Assembly (NCBI GenBank): GCA_029781045.1
Contig: JAKOXL010000034.1
Span: forward strand, 1 to 64,000
DNA length: 64,000 nucleotides
DNA from: Bacillota bacterium
GTDB lineage: Bacteria; Bacillota; UBA994; UBA5500
Direction: 5' to 3'
In this document: positions 1 through 7,377 of the stretch, one piece after another
Numbering within the stretch: position 1 is the first letter of the stretch
How the letters are laid out: each line of letters opens with the position of its first letter
Notes under the pieces: model-generated
What the model saw: only the letters and a program-made list of their open reading frames with translations
What the model was told of the DNA's origin: nothing
Databases searched by the model: none
Translations under genes and position numbers: made by a program

Positions 1-1000
1 TCCACTCAGGCATTCCCACCTTCTTGATATTCTCTTGAACCATAATTGCTAGAGTTTGGTTTCTGTAGCACTGATGGATCGCAGTATAGGGGGTAACTTC
101 CATTTTGGTATCTGTGGCAAGGGCTGCAGCCTTTGCACAGTTGAGCACCCTTTCGAAATCAGACTTAATCAGTTTATCTGTGTTTCTCACGTAATACCAG
201 GTGGTTGCTCTATCCGGAACTACATTAGGGCCTTCTCCACCTTCGGTCGTTACATAGTGTATTCTGGATGTGTAGTGTAGATGCTCACGTAGGTATTCGG
301 TACTCGTGTTCATTATTTGAACAGCATCCAGAGCTGATCTTCCACGCCATGGGGCTCCCGCAGAGTGAGCCGTTTTTCCGTGGAAGGTAACGGAGAAGGA
401 CCAATTGGTATTGCTGCTTACTCCGTAAGATGCACTAAATCCATCTCCCCCATGGTTATCAATCACAACATCTACACCATCAAATAAACCGGCATAAACC
501 ATGAAAGGACGACTAATTACCGTTTCTTCAGCAGGGCTCCCAAACATTTTGATAGTTCCGGTGAAGCCCCCTTCTTCCATAGCTCTCTTAACTGCTACAA
601 CCGTACCAGCAGCCGCGGTAGCCATAGTATTGTGAGTACAACCATGTCCGGGCCCTATAGCTCCTTTTATTTCAGTTATGGGTGTGTGAGTAGGGTTTGC
701 TGCCTCTTGGGATAGCATTGGTAATGCATCTAGCTCACCCAATACGCCGATAGTTGGCCCAGGACCGTTAGAAAAAGTAGCAACGAAGGCCGTTGGCATG
801 CCTGCGACGCCTTTTTCAACTTCGAATCCTTCCTTTTCCAAATAATTGATGAGTAGGTTGGCAGTGTTATACTCTTCTAACCCTAACTCTGCATAGGACC
901 AAATTGCATCATTGATTTCCGCTAACACTTTCCTAGTTTCACAGCTTTGCAGAAATTCAATGGCGATTTGTTGGTTTTTGTCAAATACTTCCTTGTTCAA
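1..1000 (-). CDS. M20 family amidohydrolase, AbgB-like (3' end cut by window)
   Basis: The frame is open from a TTG at 1000 to the left edge, giving the first 333 codons; the C-terminus lies outside. It resembles zinc M20 amidohydrolases of the p-aminobenzoyl-glutamate hydrolase subunit B type, which cleave N-acyl amino acids. Visible motifs are GELDALP (residues 88-94), GHGCTHN (118-124, a metal-ligand region usually GHGCGHN) and GSPAEE (154-159, catalytic/metal Glu pair). AAAGGAGGAGAAAG gives an 8 nt spacing to the TTG; a GTG at 1003 is possible but too close. Composition is more AT-rich than the rest of the window. The substrate cannot be told from this fragment. Confidence 0.85.
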   Translation of the reverse strand, partial: MNKEVFDKNQQIAIEFLQSCETRKVLAEINDAIWSYAELGLEEYNTANLLINYLEKEGFEVEKGVAGMPTAFVATFSNGPGPTIGVLGELDALPMLSQEAANPTHTPITEIKGAIGPGHGCTHNTMATAAAGTVVAVKRAMEEGGFTGTIKMFGSPAEETVISRPFMVYAGLFDGVDVVIDNHGGDGFSASYGVSSNTNWSFSVTFHGKTAHSAGAPWRGRSALDAVQIMNTSTEYLREHLHYTSRIHYVTTEGGEGPNVVPDRATTWYYVRNTDKLIKSDFERVLNCAKAAALATDTKMEVTPYTAIHQCYRNQTLAIMVQENIKKVGMPEW

Positions 1001-1312
1001 CACTTTCTCCTCCTTTATTTGGGCACAAATAGTGGCACGCGACTCCTTCCTTTACCTCCATATTTATTTTTGTACACGTAATAATCATAGCACTATAGGT
1101 TTGGAGTTTTCTACGATATGTGCCTATAATTATGAAAAAAATTAGCCAAGATTCACGGGGCTAGCCAGAGAAGCACAGCCGGAACAGTGGTTGGGCAGCT
1201 TTTGTGGCCTAGTAATATCTACATCTGTTATATAATTTTACCTAGTAATGCAACGGATCCGTTTTTTTGTTGTCTTTATAGGTGAGGGGCAAGAAAGCAA
1301 GGAGGCATAGCG
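1001..1312. other. Divergent intergenic region, AT-rich
   Basis: This separates the leftward amidohydrolase from the rightward sigma factor. It contains both ribosome sites and some AT-rich promoter-like hexamers: TATGAT preceded by TGC at 1084-1092 on the minus strand (extended -10 style) and TATAAT at 1231-1236 on the plus strand. Neither has a good -35 at 17 bp. No gene or RNA could be supported. An ECF-type autoregulated promoter might be expected but no clear AAC/CGT pair was found. Confidence 0.4.
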
Positions 1313-1873
1313 ATGGGTGACGATATGCTACTCGACTTGTATTGGGGGCGCTCCGAATCGGCCATTAGAGAAACTGAAAAGAAGTACGGTGCTTACTGCT
1401 TTAGCATAGCAATTAACATTTTGCGGAATCACGAGGATGCCAAAGAATGTGTGAATGATACTTACCGTATAGCGTGGGACACCATACCGCCCCAACGCCC
1501 GGCCAATCTTCGCGCCTACCTGGGCAGAATCGCTCGCAATCTTTCGCTCAGCAAATATAAAGAGCAAAGAAGAAAGAAGCGCGGCGGGGACCATATGGCC
1601 TTGATACACCGCGAATTGGAAGAGTGCATACCATCAACCAGTAATGTGGAAAAGGAATACGAAGCCAGCCTGGTTATCGGAGCCATCAACTCATTTCTAC
1701 TGTCATTGGATAGCGAAAGCAGAATCGTGTTCGTAAGGCGATACTGGTACGCCGATTCCATTCAAGCCATAGCGACACGTATGCAAATGAGCGAGAGCAA
1801 AGTAAAGTCGATGCTTTTCCGAACACGTAACAAGCTTAGGGCCTATCTCCACAAGGAGGGATTGAGCATATGA
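1313..1873 (+). CDS. ECF-type RNA polymerase sigma factor
   Basis: A 186-residue sigma-70 family protein of the short ECF kind. Region 2 spans about residues 8-85 (helices around LRNHEDAKECVNDTYRIAW, which resembles the core-binding and -10 recognition helix). Region 4 spans about 125-180, with the helix-turn-helix at DSIQAIATRMQMSESKVKSM for -35 recognition. Regions 1 and 3 are absent, as in ECF factors. AAGGAGG at 1299-1305 fits the ATG. Its stop overlaps the ATG of the next gene by 4 nt, so the two are translationally coupled; the partner is the likely anti-sigma factor. The regulon is unknown. Confidence 0.9.
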   Translation: MGDDMLLDLYWGRSESAIRETEKKYGAYCFSIAINILRNHEDAKECVNDTYRIAWDTIPPQRPANLRAYLGRIARNLSLSKYKEQRRKKRGGDHMALIHRELEECIPSTSNVEKEYEASLVIGAINSFLLSLDSESRIVFVRRYWYADSIQAIATRMQMSESKVKSMLFRTRNKLRAYLHKEGLSI

Positions 1874-3285
1874 CATCGGAAAGATTACTGGACTATATCG
1901 GTCAAATTGATGACAGTATCATAGTTGAGGCTGACGCTCCGCTAACCACAAGCAAACTCAGCAGACGAACTTGGATACGGTGGGCATCTCTTGGCGCTGT
2001 TGTCGCTGCCTGTCTACTCATAGTCATACCGTTGTGGCTGCAGCAGACACGGGGCAATTCCCCAATTGATCCATTCGAACCTTCAAACCCCACCGTGAAT
2101 GCCGAGCAGGAGCCCTCTGGCTCTGCGAATTCTTCAGACCATAATGCCAGTGAATTACCGGACAATGACCCAGAAAGAGAAGATAGGCCCCTTCCAGCAA
2201 CCGATCCTTCCGATTTGCCTAAACTCGCGGTGAACACCGAGCTGGGGACCTATGGCTTTGAAGGTTATTTAGCTTATGATGTCAGCGAATTGCAGAATGG
2301 CAACCCTTGGACGGAGGATAATCACCTCACAACCCTACCCGTGTTTACCAACCCCAATGAGTATGACAGAGCAGGTGCACCCGTAGGCGGTCTGTCTGCA
2401 CAAGAGATGCTGGCCGAGGTAGAGAAAGTTGCCCATCTATTGGGGCTGAAAATAGCATCATTGCATACGGAGCCCGCACTGGAGCAACACCAAGACATAT
2501 ATGTAGCAACCGGTGAATGTCACGGCGCTAAAATTGAAGTGCAAAAGGACGGGCTTGTTCTTTTGACACTAACTCCTGACAAGGCTCATCTAGCTAAGGA
2601 AATCGGAAAGCTCAGCGACTACAACAGATTTACCATCTCTTTTGAATACCTGTATAAAGCAGTGGGTGGCGCTTTGGACAGTAGAGGCCTGCCTTTACCT
2701 GGCGGATATAGCTTTACCTATGGCGCTTCCCATGAACAGGCTTTGGAAATTACCCAATATCTCTTGTCCGAGTATGGCGCTTTTATGGGCATATCCACAC
2801 CCGGTTACGACCTGGCAGCCGATTACACCTACGATGGCGTTCTCACCCGTCTCCACACCTTCGTTTTTGACAACGCCGGTAGTCTTACCGAGCGCATACT
2901 CAATTACAACTTTAACCGACTCTATTTCGCAGCAACCGAGTCGGGTGATCTAGGCGCGATTAGCTACTACAACCCCGACTTGTCGCAGAAGATCGGGGAT
3001 TATCCCATAATCACAGCCGCAGAAGCCCGCCAGCTTCTACTGGAAAACCACTATATAACAAGCGTCCCCGAAGCATTTCCCGGCGAAGAATATATCGCCC
3101 ATGTGGAATTGATGTACCGCACAGGCCGACTCGACACGATCTTCATGCCCTACTACAAGTTTCTAGTTGAGATGCCGACCATGGAACTAGAGAATGGGTT
3201 GAAAACCTTTGGTGTCTTCTACGTTCCGGCTGTGCAAAGCGAGTTTTTGGAAAACCTGCCGGTGTGGGATGGAAGTTTCAACTAG
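1870..3285 (+). CDS. Putative membrane-anchored anti-sigma factor with large extracellular domain
   Basis: A 471-residue protein coupled to the sigma gene by an ATGA overlap. About 35 N-terminal residues are cytoplasmic and include an IGQIDDSIIVEA stretch like that seen in partners of clostridial ECF factors. One membrane helix follows (about 36-56), then a Pro/Ser/Asn/Glu-rich linker (about 60-115) and a long outer domain of about 350 residues that I do not recognise. Topology (N inside, sensor outside) and operon position suggest it holds the sigma factor until an envelope signal arrives; that role is inference. No catalytic motif is visible. Confidence 0.7.
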   Translation: MTSERLLDYIGQIDDSIIVEADAPLTTSKLSRRTWIRWASLGAVVAACLLIVIPLWLQQTRGNSPIDPFEPSNPTVNAEQEPSGSANSSDHNASELPDNDPEREDRPLPATDPSDLPKLAVNTELGTYGFEGYLAYDVSELQNGNPWTEDNHLTTLPVFTNPNEYDRAGAPVGGLSAQEMLAEVEKVAHLLGLKIASLHTEPALEQHQDIYVATGECHGAKIEVQKDGLVLLTLTPDKAHLAKEIGKLSDYNRFTISFEYLYKAVGGALDSRGLPLPGGYSFTYGASHEQALEITQYLLSEYGAFMGISTPGYDLAADYTYDGVLTRLHTFVFDNAGSLTERILNYNFNRLYFAATESGDLGAISYYNPDLSQKIGDYPIITAAEARQLLLENHYITSVPEAFPGEEYIAHVELMYRTGRLDTIFMPYYKFLVEMPTMELENGLKTFGVFYVPAVQSEFLENLPVWDGSFN

Positions 3286-3309
3286 GATAAATCCCTTAGA
3301 AAAGAAAAC

Positions 3310-3340
3310 AGAGGAGACGACCCACATAGTCGTCTCCTCT
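3310..3340. terminator. Perfect 12-bp inverted repeat after the anti-sigma gene
   Basis: AGAGGAGACGAC (3310-3321) and GTCGTCTCCTCT (3329-3340) form a 12-bp perfect stem with a 7 nt loop, 24 nt after the stop. On the plus strand it is followed by ATTGCTATTGG, a poor U tract; on the minus strand it is followed by TGTTTTCTTTT. It probably works as a bidirectional terminator between the convergent sigma operon and ssrA. Confidence 0.6.
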
Positions 3341-3420
3341 ATTGCTATTGGAAATGGGTTTGACCTTTCATTATTGATATTTCTCTCTTGCAAAGCTACT
3401 AAACTGCGACCAATATGCAA

Positions 3421-3454
3421 AAGCGGTACACAGAATCCATTCTGCGTACCGCTT
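3421..3454 (-). terminator. Terminator of ssrA
   Basis: AAGCGGTAC (3421-3429) pairs with GTACCGCTT (3446-3454), continued inward by CAGAAT/ATTCTG after one mismatch. Read on the minus strand it lies 24 nt past the tmRNA CCA end and runs into TTTTGC. Confidence 0.7.
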
Positions 3455-3477
3455 GACGTAGCAAAACAATATATATT

Positions 3478-3830
3478 TGGTGGAGGCGGGGGGAGTCGAA
3501 CCCACCGTCCGAAGGCATGCCAGCCAGAGTCTCTCCGAGCGCAGTCCTTGCTTTAGATTTCGCGCAGCACGCCCCCAAGGACAGGGTCGTTACCTTGCTA
3601 GCCTATTAATTTCCCGACAGATACTAGGCGCTCTCTATCAGTAGTCTACTGTTCATGACGCCCGGGTCCAAACCCAGCAGACACAGTTTGGGTGGACGGC
3701 TGCCTTTATTTAGGCAGCGAGTGCTAATCTGTTGTTAGCGTTTATTTTGAAATTCCCTGTTTTACGGGTTCCAGGATCCCCGGCTCGCTACTCCAACCCA
3801 CACTACCCCCGTCGAAACCATGTCGCCCCC
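3478..3830 (-). ncRNA. ssrA: tmRNA (transfer-messenger RNA)
   Basis: tmRNA frees stalled ribosomes: alanine-charged, it enters with SmpB, its internal frame adds a degradation tag, and translation ends at its stop codon. The minus strand shows the 5' GGGGGCG (3830-3824), pairing in 7 bp with CGCCUCC near the 3' end, then an encoded CCA at 3480-3478. GGTTTCGACGG in the D-like region and GGTTCGACTCC in the T arm are diagnostic. The tag frame runs from resume codon GCT (3739) to TAA (3710) and encodes ANNRLALAA, so the full tag is (A)ANNRLALAA with the usual ALAA protease-recognition end. A GCTGCC/GGCAGC hairpin follows at the tag stop, as in other tmRNAs. The 353 nt length is normal. The 5' end is 12 nt after smpB. 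Confidence 0.96.
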
Positions 3831-3842
3831 AGGTTAGCGGAG

Positions 3843-4316
3843 TTAGTTTTCGCCTTTTTCACGGGCGCGCATAGCCCGGGCGATTTCACGTTTAGCATCC
3901 CGCTCAGCGGCAGCATCTCGCTTGTCGTAAAGCTTCTTACCCTTTGCCAAACCGATTTCGGCTTTGACTTTGCCGTCTCTCAGATATAGCTTGGTTGGAA
4001 TCAGGGTATAGCCTTTTGTTTGCGTTAGGCCCAACAAGCGTAGAATCTCCCGCTTGTGCATCAGCAGCACGCGCGGACGCAAGGGATCATGGTTGAAGCG
4101 ATTGCCCTGTTCATAAGGGCTTATATGCACATTATAAAGGATTAACTGGCCATCATCAACTCGCGCAAAGCCGTCTCGTAAATTGGCACGGCCGGCCCGT
4201 ATCGACTTAACCTCGGTGCCACGCAACGCCAAACCAGCCTCATAGGTTTCTTCTATGAAGTAGTCATGTCTCGCTCTGCGGTTTTCGACCAACACTTTAA
4301 TGCCTTTTTGCCTCAT
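3843..4316 (-). CDS. smpB: SsrA-binding protein SmpB
   Basis: A 157-residue oligonucleotide-binding-fold protein that binds the tRNA-like part of tmRNA and places it in the A site of stalled ribosomes. Family marks: [18 protein letters not shown] (residues 12-29), [25 protein letters not shown], and the basic tail from about 128 ([10 protein letters not shown]...) which enters the empty mRNA channel. Length is typical. GAGGGATTGAA precedes the ATG. It lies 12 nt upstream of ssrA on the same strand, so both partners may come from one transcript, or ssrA has a promoter inside smpB. Confidence 0.97.
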   Translation of the reverse strand: MRQKGIKVLVENRRARHDYFIEETYEAGLALRGTEVKSIRAGRANLRDGFARVDDGQLILYNVHISPYEQGNRFNHDPLRPRVLLMHKREILRLLGLTQTKGYTLIPTKLYLRDGKVKAEIGLAKGKKLYDKRDAAAERDAKREIARAMRAREKGEN

Positions 4317-4329
4317 TTCAATCCCTCAG

Positions 4330-4364
4330 AAAAATCTAGCCCAACTTGCTAGCACGCAAGCGGG
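4330..4364 (-). terminator. Possible terminator after the nitronate monooxygenase-like gene
   Basis: On the minus strand, CCCGCTTGC and GCAAGTTGGG form an imperfect hairpin (4340-4364) followed by CTAGATTTTT. It lies between the oxidoreductase stop and smpB. Pairing is interrupted, so it may be weak. Confidence 0.4.
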
Positions 4365-4423
4365 CCGACGTTGAATTTTATTATACTATGAAAAGCTTGA
4401 TTCTGTCAACGTGAATCCATTTA

Positions 4424-5497
4424 TTAGAAATTAGCGCTTTCAATACCCGCCATCAAGTCCGCAATCACTTGCTTCACTGGCTCAATGCGTTCAGCGCGCC
4501 AAGCATTGACTCCGGCGAAGGCGAAACCATAATCAAACTTGCCCCGCTGAGCATTGGTGAGGGCTATTGCGATGCAATAGGGTGCCTTTTCGGGGTTGCA
4601 GGGTTGCAGACAGTTAAAAGCACAACGGATAGGTGTGGTCTCCCCTGCCTGAGCACGCTCTAGGAAGGGATTGCGAATAGCACGACCGGGTAAACCGACG
4701 GGGCTCTTAATGAGAATAATATCTTCTGGTTTGGCAGCCAGGTATGCTTCCTTGAAAGCTAAAGATGCGTCACATTCCTCAGTAGGGACAAAACGGGAGC
4801 CTAATTGGGCGGCGGTTGCCCCGGCGCGCAGCACGCCAGCTATATCTTGCCCGGTCCACAAACCTCCGCCAGCAATCACCGGAATGGGCCCGTTTTCGGT
4901 GGCAAAAGGCGCAATCGCCTCCACTAGTTCGGGGATCAGCTGCTGCAACTGGGGAGGGTTCGTCTGTAGTTCCTCTAGCGAATAGCCTAGATGACCTCCG
5001 GCTAAGGGGCCCTCTAGCACAATGGCATCGGGAACGCGATTATAGCGCTTCTGCCAACGGCGGCAAATCAGAACAGCGGCCCGCGCCGATGAGACAATAG
5101 GTGCCAGCTTCACGGATGAGCCGGCAACCAACTCAGGCAGATCAAGTGGCAATCCTGCTCCTGAGAAGATGATATCTGCTTTGCCCTGAACAGCAGCCTG
5201 CACCATTTCCGCGTAGTTGTTTAGGGCTACCATAATGTTCACGCCGATAACGCCCTGTGGGCTGAGTTGGCGAGCCTTCTCCAACTGCTCAATCATACCC
5301 AGTTCATTAGCACGAGCCTTGTTCTCTGCATAATCGGTCCGCTGGAAACCGGGCTCTACTCCCGAGATGACGCCCAAGCCACCACAATTGGCTACCGCTG
5401 CCGCCAACCCGGCTAAAGAAACACCGACGCCCATGCCTCCCTGAACTATGGGCAGCTTAATCTCCAAATCACCTATACGCCAACTAGTAGTTTTCAC
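4424..5497 (-). CDS. Nitronate monooxygenase / FabK-like FMN oxidoreductase
   Basis: A TIM-barrel flavoprotein of the NPD family (nitronate monooxygenase, formerly 2-nitropropane dioxygenase; FabK enoyl-ACP reductase is a close relative). Marks: PIVQGGMGVGVS near the N-terminus, a GLGVISG strand, PVIAGGGLWTGQDIAGVL with AAQLGSRFVPTEEC (phosphate-binding loops for FMN), and a C-terminal CxxxCxP cysteine cluster (CAFNCLQPC). The GTG at 5497 is preferred because GGTGGGG stands 8-9 nt upstream and the product begins just before the conserved LPIVQGG. A GTG at 5545 and ATG at 5533 upstream lack ribosome sites. It is not near fatty-acid genes, so FabK function is less likely than nitronate or enal turnover. 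The product is 357 residues. Confidence 0.85.
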   Translation of the reverse strand: MKTTSWRIGDLEIKLPIVQGGMGVGVSLAGLAAAVANCGGLGVISGVEPGFQRTDYAENKARANELGMIEQLEKARQLSPQGVIGVNIMVALNNYAEMVQAAVQGKADIIFSGAGLPLDLPELVAGSSVKLAPIVSSARAAVLICRRWQKRYNRVPDAIVLEGPLAGGHLGYSLEELQTNPPQLQQLIPELVEAIAPFATENGPIPVIAGGGLWTGQDIAGVLRAGATAAQLGSRFVPTEECDASLAFKEAYLAAKPEDIILIKSPVGLPGRAIRNPFLERAQAGETTPIRCAFNCLQPCNPEKAPYCIAIALTNAQRGKFDYGFAFAGVNAWRAERIEPVKQVIADLMAGIESANF

Positions 5498-5602
5498 TTT
5501 GCCTGCCCCACCTTCATCATTCACTTTGTGCATCAAACTGTGCACAAGTCTGTCTTTGATTATAGGTTATGGGAGCTGCTGACGCAATAAGTTTTGCCTA
5601 GG

Positions 5603-6400
5603 CTAAACCGTAATATCCCGCCGGTTGTATAGGAAAAAGCTTGTAGCTACAGCTATAATCGTAACTCCTAATAGTACGAAAACATTTGCAGGGTCAAATC
5701 CGTTACGTACCAGCTCCACCGCCTTGACGTAATTATAGGGGGTGAAATAGCGCAGCAGTTCAAATTTGTCGCTGAGGGTGGCCAGTACATCAACGAAGTA
5801 TAGGCCAATAACCATGCCGATGGCCGTAGAAGTGGCCGATTTTCTGCGGACGAAGAACAAGGCCAAACAGAAGGCCAGTGCGGCAAAGGTAAGGTGGGCT
5901 AGGAAGGGTGCAGTAACCAGCCTAAGTAGCGTGGCCGCTGAATACTCGCCCACATCAAAAATAGCGAAGGCCGCAAAGGTGACTATACCAATGCCCACAT
6001 TGAAGAGCAGCAATAAAGCCAGCAGTGCTAACAACTTGTCGGCCAACATGCGACCGCGGGATATGGGCCGTGCCAAAAGAAATTCAATCGTTTTATCATC
6101 CTCTTCTTTGCTTAGAATACTGGCCCCCAACATGGCAGCATACAGGCTGCCAAATAGAATCACCATGAAATAAGCCTCTGTTGCATAGAACCCGATGGGG
6201 TCCGCCATGGAGAGTTGATCCAGACCAAAGATCTTAGCAAAGGCTTCAGGGAAGAGGTTCATTACAGCCTCTAAATTGGCTGTGTCTTGTCGAAAAGAAG
6301 GATAGACCGACATCATGAGTATATTGAGGGCGGCCAGGGCAATGGTCCAAACCAACCAGCCCTTGCGATTGGCCCCTAGTTCGCGCCGAAAAACTTGCAT
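5603..6400 (-). CDS. ABC-2 type transporter permease
   Basis: A 265-residue membrane protein with about six hydrophobic segments (near residues 15-33, 75-97, 120-150, 160-185, 190-212, 240-258), the layout of ABC-2 permeases. The SKEEDDKTIEFLLARPISR stretch (about 97-115) is typical of export permeases paired with CcmA-type ATPases. Its ATG directly follows the TAA of the ATPase, and GGAGGGTG inside that gene's end is its ribosome site. The substrate is unknown; lipids, antibiotics or peptides are usual for the family. Confidence 0.87.
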   Translation of the reverse strand: MQVFRRELGANRKGWLVWTIALAALNILMMSVYPSFRQDTANLEAVMNLFPEAFAKIFGLDQLSMADPIGFYATEAYFMVILFGSLYAAMLGASILSKEEDDKTIEFLLARPISRGRMLADKLLALLALLLLFNVGIGIVTFAAFAIFDVGEYSAATLLRLVTAPFLAHLTFAALAFCLALFFVRRKSATSTAIGMVIGLYFVDVLATLSDKFELLRYFTPYNYVKAVELVRNGFDPANVFVLLGVTIIAVATSFFLYNRRDITV

Positions 6401-7285
6401 TTACACACCCTCCTTTTCATAGTAGTGCAGGAAAATCTCTTCTAAGGAAGGCTCTTCTAACCACAAGTTGGTTAGCTCATACTGGGCCAAAGCTGCCAAG
6501 AGCTGATTTATGTCACCGTTATATAGCAGGCTCAAAGTACCATTCTCCTGTTGGGAGTGCAAAACCCCTGGCAAGGCTAGCTGTGGCACCATACCCTGCT
6601 TAAACTCCACACGCACATTACGAAAATACCTATGCCTTAGGTCATCCATTGTACCCACATGCAGTATACGTCCCTCTTTAATAATACCCACCCGATGGCA
6701 AAGACGTTGTACTTCACTCAACACGTGGGACGAGAAGAAGATGGTTGTTCCTTGGGAGTTAACTTCCTCTAAGACCTCAAAGAAGCGCCTTTGCATAAGC
6801 GGGTCCAGTCCGCTGGTGGGTTCATCGAAAATGAGCAGCTTAGGTCGGTGAAAAAGAGCCAACACAATGCCGATCTTCTTTCTATTGCCAAGGGATAGGG
6901 CATGGATAGGGCGACATAGATCTAGTTCAAAGATATCGGCCAACTGGCGAGCATAAGGCAAATGATCACTGGCATAGAAGCGGGCGGAATAACGCAATAG
7001 GTCCAGCACAGTCATATCATCGTAGTAACTCACCTCTGCCGGCAAATAGCCCACCTGCCGTCTGATGCTTACGCTGTCCCGCACCACGTCCAGACCAAGA
7101 ATCTTGGCAGTACCGCTGGTAGGAAAGATGAAATTCAGCAGGGTACGGATAGTAGTGGATTTACCGGCCCCATTGGGACCGATGAAGCCGAAAATCTCCC
7201 CTTCCTCTACCTGGAGGTTAATGTCAATGATGCCCCGGGCTCTACCGTAAGACTTGGTAAGACCAACCGTTTCTATTACGGGCAT
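6401..7285 (-). CDS. ABC transporter ATP-binding protein (export type)
   Basis: A 294-residue ATPase that drives the permease encoded just after it. Motifs: Walker A GPNGAGKSTT (about residue 37), Q-loop near GYLPAEVSYYD, a signature region changed to LSLGNRKK (usually LSGGQ), Walker B LLIFDEPTSGLDP and H-loop FFSSHVLSEV. The C-terminal ~80 residues form the accessory domain common in CcmA/NatA-type proteins. The start at 7285 follows GGAGGCGAGGTT; an upstream in-frame start would add 20 residues without a ribosome site. The LSLGN change is common in this subgroup and not evidence of loss of function. Confidence 0.9.
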   Translation of the reverse strand: MPVIETVGLTKSYGRARGIIDINLQVEEGEIFGFIGPNGAGKSTTIRTLLNFIFPTSGTAKILGLDVVRDSVSIRRQVGYLPAEVSYYDDMTVLDLLRYSARFYASDHLPYARQLADIFELDLCRPIHALSLGNRKKIGIVLALFHRPKLLIFDEPTSGLDPLMQRRFFEVLEEVNSQGTTIFFSSHVLSEVQRLCHRVGIIKEGRILHVGTMDDLRHRYFRNVRVEFKQGMVPQLALPGVLHSQQENGTLSLLYNGDINQLLAALAQYELTNLWLEEPSLEEIFLHYYEKEGV

Positions 7286-7377
7286 AACCTCGCCTCCTCG
7301 TCTGAACTCATTATTACTTACGAGAAGAAATCCCAATTGTTTCAAGAAAGAAGATAGGCCGGGCTAGCCGGCCTACT

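Noticed and set aside
3209-3556. 115-codon plus frame into the tmRNA gene
   Set aside because: It overlaps the anti-sigma gene end, the terminators and the antisense of tmRNA; no ribosome site.
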